From contig CALFMX010000082.1 of NCBI GenBank assembly GCA_937902565.1, forward strand, positions 1 through 9,830: DNA of 9,830 nt. Direction: 5' to 3'. This document shows positions 6,507-9,830 of the stretch, piece after piece. The notes below the pieces were generated by a model. That model was given only the letters and a program-made list of their open reading frames with translations. It had not been told where the DNA came from and searched no databases. Source of the stretch: an uncultured Spirochaetales bacterium (GTDB taxonomy: Bacteria; Spirochaetota; Spirochaetia; Sphaerochaetales; Sphaerochaetaceae). How positions within the stretch are numbered: the first letter of the stretch is position 1; every line of letters begins with the position of its first letter. The translations under genes and the position numbers were made by a program.

Positions 6507-7241
6507 ATGACCACGGTAATTCTTGCAGCAGGCTATGCAACACGTATGTATCCACTGACAGAGAACTTTCCCAAGCCACTGCTGGAGGTGGGGGGCAAGA
6601 CGGTACTCGATCGCCTCATGGAGGATATTGATAGGATTGATGCCATCAAGCGCCACGTTGTGGTCTCCAACAGCCGCTACCTCCCGCACTTCAAGGAGTG
6701 GGCAGAGAGGAGCGATTATGACAAGGAGATCACCCTCCTCTCGGATGGGTCGACGGAGAACGAGAACCGCCTCGGGGCGGTGAGGGATATCCTCTTTGCC
6801 ATCGAGGAGGAGGGTCTTGATGAGGATCTCATGGTCCTGGCCGCTGACAATCTGTTGGATTTCTCACTCGCAGGGTTTGTAGACTTCTTCTGTGAGAAGC
6901 GGGCGACATCCATCATGCGCCACCGGGAGCCCTCATTGGAGCGTCTGCAGAGGACCGGGGTTATCACGATCGATGGTGATGGGCGGGTCCTCCTGATGGA
7001 GGAGAAGCCGAGAGAGCCGAAAAGCTCGTGGGCGGTGCCCCCGTTCTACATCTATAAGCGGGAGGACCTGCCGCTCATCAGGGAGGCCATAGCGGAGGGG
7101 TGCAGCACCGATGCCCCTGGTTCCTTCATCGCCTATCTTGCCCCAAAGAGACCGGTCTACGCCCATTTGATGGAAGGCACGCGTTGGGATATAGGGAGTG
7201 TGGAGAGTTATGAGCGTGTGAAGAGGGAGTTTGGGGAGTAG
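6507..7241 (+). CDS. Sugar-phosphate nucleotidyltransferase
   Basis: This 244-residue enzyme belongs to the NTP_transferase family, which joins a sugar 1-phosphate to an NTP to make an NDP-sugar and pyrophosphate in the cytoplasm. The N-terminal signature LAAGYATRMYPLTENFPKPL (6-25) contains the glycine-rich nucleotide loop, the catalytic arginine and the KPL lysine. AADN (112-115) provides the metal-binding aspartate, EEKP is at 165-168, and RWDIGSVESY (226-235) gives the second metal ligand. The length fits the short glucose-1-phosphate thymidylyltransferase or mannose-1-phosphate guanylyltransferase type without a C-terminal helix domain. Sugar and base preference cannot be read from the sequence. 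ATG 6507 has AGGAGGG (6496-6502) 4 nt upstream. The galactokinase fragment about 2 kb downstream is too far away to imply a shared pathway. Confidence 0.92.
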   Translation: MTTVILAAGYATRMYPLTENFPKPLLEVGGKTVLDRLMEDIDRIDAIKRHVVVSNSRYLPHFKEWAERSDYDKEITLLSDGSTENENRLGAVRDILFAIEEEGLDEDLMVLAADNLLDFSLAGFVDFFCEKRATSIMRHREPSLERLQRTGVITIDGDGRVLLMEEKPREPKSSWAVPPFYIYKREDLPLIREAIAEGCSTDAPGSFIAYLAPKRPVYAHLMEGTRWDIGSVESYERVKREFGE

Positions 7242-7342
7242 GCAGACAGAGTGAGGAGCTCAGCCCCGTAGAGCGGTGTATTGCTCCTTGGTTTCTGTTG
7301 AGCTGTGTTACACGGGAACGACAATAACAGCAACAGTAGGGC

Positions 7343-7378
7343 CTACCCCCCAAGCTACCCCCCAAGCTACCCCCCAAG
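7343..7378. repeat. Three exact tandem copies of a 12-bp C-rich unit
   Basis: CTACCCCCCAAG is repeated three times without change at 7343-7354, 7355-7366 and 7367-7378. Each unit contains a run of six C. It lies outside any supported gene. This is a candidate phase-variation or slippage site, or a binding-site array; it is too short and lacks spacers for CRISPR. Confidence 0.95.
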
Positions 7379-7472
7379 CTGATGCGGAACTCCTGGATCA
7401 ATTGGTTCTGTGTGGGTAAAAAAAGCGCTACGGTATAGTGGAGGGTACCATGCCTGCAGTTGATATTCTTGG

Positions 7473-7520
7473 TTTTGAAGTCAACAAGACATGGACATAA
7501 TGATGCCATAATGGTATCAT
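7473..7520 (+). promoter_or_regulatory. Candidate promoter and Xre operator palindrome
   Basis: The dyad at 7500-7520 has arms ATGAT-G-CCAT and ATGG-T-ATCAT around a central A; only one pair (7505/7515) is mismatched. A plausible -10, CATAAT (7496-7501), overlaps its left edge, with a weak -35, TTTTGA (7473-7478), 17 nt upstream. A repressor bound here would block transcription of the Xre gene, which starts at 7573. Negative autoregulation is typical of such Xre proteins. The dyad is clear; the promoter is tentative. Confidence 0.5.
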
Positions 7521-7572
7521 TGTCATGGATTCATTGATTAATGAGCCAATCATGTACATAGGAGGCAGAGCT

Positions 7573-7923
7573 ATGGTTACACAGACAACATACCAGGTTG
7601 GGCAGACGATATATGCACTCTTGAAGGAGCGAGGCCTCACCCAACAAGCGCTTGCCGATACACTGGGAATCTCCAAGCAGGTGATGAACAAGATTATAAA
7701 CGGCAAGAAAGTGATGAACGTGAGCGAGCTCGTCCGCATTGCCAACGCCCTGGGGATCAGCGCAGATGTGCTGTTGAGGAGCTTCACGCCTTCTCCTGAG
7801 CCCTCTCCTCCTGTATTTGCGTTCAGAGGAGTAGCCGTTAGTGATGAAGACAAAGAAAAGCTGGAAGTTTTTCGTACCATCATAGGTGAGATTCATCTAT
7901 TGGAGGATCTCCTGGATGGCTGA
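7573..7923 (+). CDS. Xre family helix-turn-helix regulator
   Basis: This 116-residue protein has a Cro/C1-type HTH at about residues 9-70: QTIYALLKERGLTQQALADT (11-30) followed by LGISKQVMNKIINGKKVMNV (31-50). A proline-rich linker (PSPEPSPP, 73-80) leads to an acidic C-terminal helix. I chose ATG 7573 because AGGAGG (7560-7565) lies 7 nt upstream; the frame also opens at ATG 7525 but without a matching ribosome binding site. The gene overlaps the ImmA/IrrE gene by 8 bp (ATGGCTGA), so the two are almost surely translationally coupled. In known pairs (ImmR/ImmA of ICEBs1, DdrO/IrrE) the peptidase cleaves the regulator. The same relation is inferred here, with the C-terminal tail as the likely target region. 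Confidence 0.92.
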   Translation: MVTQTTYQVGQTIYALLKERGLTQQALADTLGISKQVMNKIINGKKVMNVSELVRIANALGISADVLLRSFTPSPEPSPPVFAFRGVAVSDEDKEKLEVFRTIIGEIHLLEDLLDG

Positions 7924-8722
7924 TCACCTACAGCTCTCATCTTATGATGTGAGGGACATCACAGAGAAGGCGAGGGAGAAACTTGGAGCCTGCCAAAAGT
8001 CCGGACAGATCGTCGGGATGCAGGTGTTCACAATCCTGGAGCACCAGGCTCGGGTGTTGTACTATCCTCTTGGCCGTGAAGCTCCATGGGCGTTTGTCCA
8101 CGTCAACGGAGAGGCTCTTTCCAAGCCCTTTGTGGTGTTGAACACCTCAAGACCTGTTGGTGAACAGGTCTTCGGTGCTGCACACGAGCTCTACCATATA
8201 TGGTTTGACCTGAGGTGTGATATCGTCACAACCACGGGTTTGGACCGAGGTGTTCTGTATGATGAACCCACTTTGTTATCAGAGTTGCGTGCCGATAGGT
8301 TTGCTGCCGAATTTCTTGTCGACGAGCATACTCTGCGTAGGGAGATGGACACCTATGGGATTGACAAGAACAGCATTGATGCCCAGGCGGTGTTATTTCT
8401 TTCTGGCATGTTTTATGTCCCGTATCGAGCGATGACGAGGCGCCTGTTCGAAATCGATCTGATCACAAAACGCACGTATGAGGAGTTGGATGTATTGGAT
8501 GAGGGTGAGTTGGCCCGTCTGCGAATTCGCTACGGCATCGAGCATGAGCTCGCCAGTGAGCGAGTTCGCCTCGATAACCTGGTAGATCTTTCTCTCTCTG
8601 CCTATGAGAGAGATCTCATTACATTCGAGAAACTGGAATACTTGCTTTCACTGAATATGCTCACTGCAGAGGATGTGGGGATTGTCTCGCCAGAGATGTC
8701 AAGGATGCCGAGTGATTCATAG
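7916..8722 (+). CDS. ImmA/IrrE family metallopeptidase
   Basis: This 268-residue protein carries the family's zinc site: HELYH at 90-94 (HExxH) within GAAHELYHIWF. The likely third ligand is E123, in LLSELRADRFAAEFLV (120-135). The segment MFYVPYRAMTRRLFEIDLI (165-183) matches the helical region that usually follows the catalytic core. No signal peptide is seen, so it acts in the cytoplasm. ATG 7916 has GGAGGA (7902-7907) 8 nt upstream and overlaps the Xre stop codon; an in-frame GTG at 7886 is a less likely start. By analogy with ImmA and IrrE it should relieve repression by cleaving the coupled Xre protein. A toxin-antitoxin role is an alternative. The last 80 or so residues are leucine- and acid-rich and lack a recognised domain. 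Confidence 0.92.
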   Translation: MADHLQLSSYDVRDITEKAREKLGACQKSGQIVGMQVFTILEHQARVLYYPLGREAPWAFVHVNGEALSKPFVVLNTSRPVGEQVFGAAHELYHIWFDLRCDIVTTTGLDRGVLYDEPTLLSELRADRFAAEFLVDEHTLRREMDTYGIDKNSIDAQAVLFLSGMFYVPYRAMTRRLFEIDLITKRTYEELDVLDEGELARLRIRYGIEHELASERVRLDNLVDLSLSAYERDLITFEKLEYLLSLNMLTAEDVGIVSPEMSRMPSDS

Positions 8723-8757
8723 CACCCAAGTTGTGATATCCTGATAGAGGAGGCCGT

Positions 8758-9384
8758 ATGGACAAACTCAGCTTCAGTGGAACCATAACATCAGTACAAC
8801 CACGCATCCGCCTCACCCGCTCCTTTGATGAGTCAACACACGCCTACCTTGGCTATGTGGTGCGCCTCTCTGGGGTCATAGAAGCGGAGGAGCGGGTCTT
8901 TGCCATCGGGATCGGGAAGGCTTCCCAGCTCACGTGGTCATTGAGAGTCGGTGATGTGATCTCGGGTTTGTGCCTTCCGGTCCCTGACCCCGACCTCGAC
9001 CCGGTGGAGTACTACAAGGTCTCAAAGCTTGATCGAAAGATTGAGGGAATGGTAGGGCATAGTGGACCTCCCTGGCACTCGGTGTGCCCGCCCCTGGAGG
9101 TCTATCGAGCGCGTGGCCACCGCCGCCTTTCGGCTGTCACCTACGAGAAGTCGTGTATCTCCTGCATGTGGGCCGCCCGGATGGCAGTCGAGATCATCAT
9201 CGACAACTGGAATCCTCGAAGCCGGATGAAGTACCGCAGCGAGACCTTCTGCTACGGCCCCCTCTCCTGTCCCCTCTACAAGGCAGGACCGACACGAAAG
9301 GTCGAGGGGCGCAGCAAGATGGTCTATGAGGAGGAGGATTGGGTCGATGAGATGAACACCAGCCACCGAGCGGATGATGAGTAG
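8758..9384 (+). CDS. Conserved protein of unknown function with paired cysteine motifs
   Basis: This 208-residue protein has no signal peptide or membrane helix. The N-terminal part (SFSGTITSVQPRIRLTRSFD at 5-24, then FAIGIGKASQLTWSLRVGDV at 48-67) is beta-rich and could be an OB-like fold. The C-terminal part holds YRARGHRRL (116-124), C133-x2-C136, C165-x5-C171 and an acidic WVDEMNTSHRADDE end. Four cysteines spaced this way suggest a zinc or Fe-S site. I remember closely similar proteins in diverse bacteria, annotated only as hypothetical and sharing the RARGHRRL, FCYGP-SCPLY-GPTRK and WVDE blocks. ATG 8758 has GAGGAGG 5 nt upstream. It follows immA by 35 bp on the same strand and may be cotranscribed with it. 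No function can be assigned. Confidence 0.88.
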   Translation: MDKLSFSGTITSVQPRIRLTRSFDESTHAYLGYVVRLSGVIEAEERVFAIGIGKASQLTWSLRVGDVISGLCLPVPDPDLDPVEYYKVSKLDRKIEGMVGHSGPPWHSVCPPLEVYRARGHRRLSAVTYEKSCISCMWAARMAVEIIIDNWNPRSRMKYRSETFCYGPLSCPLYKAGPTRKVEGRSKMVYEEEDWVDEMNTSHRADDE

Positions 9385-9417
9385 GAAATTGTGATACCCA
9401 ACACACCCAACCTGCGC

Positions 9418-9423
9418 TAGACT
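9418..9423 (+). promoter_or_regulatory. Candidate -10 of a leaderless galactokinase transcript
   Basis: TAGACT lies 6 nt before the galactokinase ATG at 9430. The 45-bp intergenic stretch has no Shine-Dalgarno-like run, unlike all the other genes in the inner segment. A start site at the usual distance would coincide with the ATG, which implies a leaderless mRNA. No good -35 is seen (TTGTGA at 9389 is 23 nt away). Confidence 0.3.
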
Positions 9424-9429
9424 GTCTTC

Positions 9430-9591
9430 ATGAGTACCCTGCAAGAACGCTTTGCCAGCCTCTATCCATGGGCAGAGGAGGGTGAGATCCACACCTCCTA
9501 TGCCCCCTACCGGGTCTGTCCGCTTGGAGCACACATCGACCACCAGTATGGCATCGTCACGGGCTTTGCCCTCGATACCGGGGTGACGCTG
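9430..9591 (+). CDS. galK: Galactokinase, N-terminal fragment only
   Basis: The first about 54 codons encode the start of a GHMP-type galactokinase, which phosphorylates galactose in the Leloir pathway. The segment APYRVCPLGAHIDHQYG (residues 25-41) corresponds to the substrate-binding signature PGRVNLIGEHTDYN of classical GalK. It resembles the variant RVCPLGAHIDHQ form that I associate with spirochaetes and Firmicutes. The ATP-binding GHMP motif and the rest of the protein are absent, because the reading frame passes at about 9592 into a trehalose synthase sequence. The full family is about 350-430 residues. The end coordinate is approximate, since the exact joining base cannot be seen. Confidence 0.78.
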
Positions 9592-9830
9592 CGCTTCATC
9601 GTCGCCGGCAACCGCAAGATCCTCGCCTACCTGCGCCAATGGCAGGACACGACCATCCTGTGCGTGGCGAACCTCTCCAACGCCGCGCAGCCGGTCGAGC
9701 TGCCGCTGCAGGAATTCGCCGGCCGCGTGCCCGTCGAAATGCTGGGCGGCACGCCGTTCCCGGCCATCGGCGAACTGCCCTATCTCCTGACCTTGCCGCC
9801 CTACGCGTTCTACTGGATGGATCTGAGCGT
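9592..9830 (+). CDS. treS: Trehalose synthase C-terminal domain, fragment fused in frame to galK
   Basis: From about residue 55 of the open frame the sequence changes to GNRKILAYLRQW, ILCVANLSNAAQPVEL, VPVEMLGGTPFPAIGELPYL and LPPYAFYWMDLS. This is the typical C-terminal beta domain of bacterial trehalose synthase (maltose alpha-D-glucosyltransferase), often followed by a maltokinase domain. The catalytic alpha-amylase barrel that should precede it (about 450 or more residues) is missing. Third codon positions become almost entirely G or C, as in the left flank. The frame remains open at the window edge. Confidence 0.85.

Larger units (their letters stand above)
7242..7572. other. Gene-free spacer before the Xre/ImmA pair
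   Basis: This 331-bp stretch holds a 12-bp tandem repeat (7343-7378), an A7 run (7418-7424), a 16-codon frame (7450-7500) and an operator-like palindrome (7500-7520). I see no clear terminator for the upstream nucleotidyltransferase. The frame at 7450 (begins MPAVDILGFEVNKTW) has GGAGGG 4 nt upstream and could be a leader peptide, but it matches no family I know. Confidence 0.6.

Noticed and set aside
7343..7378. CRISPR-like repeat
   Set aside because: The units are adjacent with no spacers and only 12 bp long, and no cas gene is nearby.
6507..9591. NDP-galactose pathway linking the nucleotidyltransferase and galactokinase
   Set aside because: The genes are about 2 kb apart with unrelated genes and separate promoters between them, and substrate specificity cannot be read from the sequence.
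9022..9639. 205-codon minus-strand frame crossing the right junction
   Set aside because: It is antisense to both the cysteine-motif gene and the galactokinase start, and a frame crossing a chimeric join is not meaningful.

Overview
The window reads as a composite of two unrelated bacterial genomes. The outer parts (1 to about 2300, and about 9592-9830) are GC-rich with strong GC bias at third codon positions. They carry genes typical of an Alcaligenaceae-like betaproteobacterium (Bordetella/Achromobacter type). The inner about 7.2 kb (roughly 2500-9591) has moderate GC and purine-rich AGGAGG-type ribosome binding sites. Its genes look like those of a spirochaete, probably Sphaerochaeta or a relative. 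The taxon names come from remembered protein similarity, not from a search.

Layout. 1-1412 (minus): a long-chain acyl-CoA ligase of the AMP-forming superfamily, cut by the window edge. 1582-2283 (plus): a divergently transcribed Crp/Fnr-type regulator. 2284-2617: a gene-free transition with a cluster of ATCGAT palindromes and GAATCGATAG repeats; the left junction lies here or just left of it. 2618-4186 (minus): a helix-turn-helix / pRiA4b ORF-3-like fusion protein. It is divergent from an AAA_14-DUF4143 ATPase at 4421-5596, and both have good sigma70-type promoters built on short direct repeats. 5710-5829: a small conserved ORF stopped early by TAG. 5870-6382: a short DUF6880-like protein. 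6507-7241: a sugar-phosphate nucleotidyltransferase. 7242-7572: a gene-free stretch with a 12-bp tandem repeat and an operator-like palindrome. 7573-8722: an Xre regulator overlapping an ImmA/IrrE metallopeptidase. 8758-9384: a conserved cysteine-motif protein of unknown role. 9430-9591: the first about 54 codons of a galactokinase, fused in frame at about 9592 to the C-terminal part of a trehalose synthase.

How the genes fit together. The ligase and Crp/Fnr regulator form a divergent pair, so the regulator probably controls the ligase operon. In the inner segment the clearest functional pair is Xre plus ImmA, a repressor with its likely protease partner. The HTH-pRiA4b protein and the DUF4143 ATPase share a 234-bp divergent intergenic region. 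Several inner genes are families common in accessory regions, and two look truncated. I see no tRNA, rRNA, transposase, integrase or CRISPR array. The hybrid galactokinase/trehalose synthase reading frame, in which neither gene is complete, is best explained by an assembly or cloning chimera. Any biological story that links the flanks to the inner segment should wait until the joins are checked in reads.
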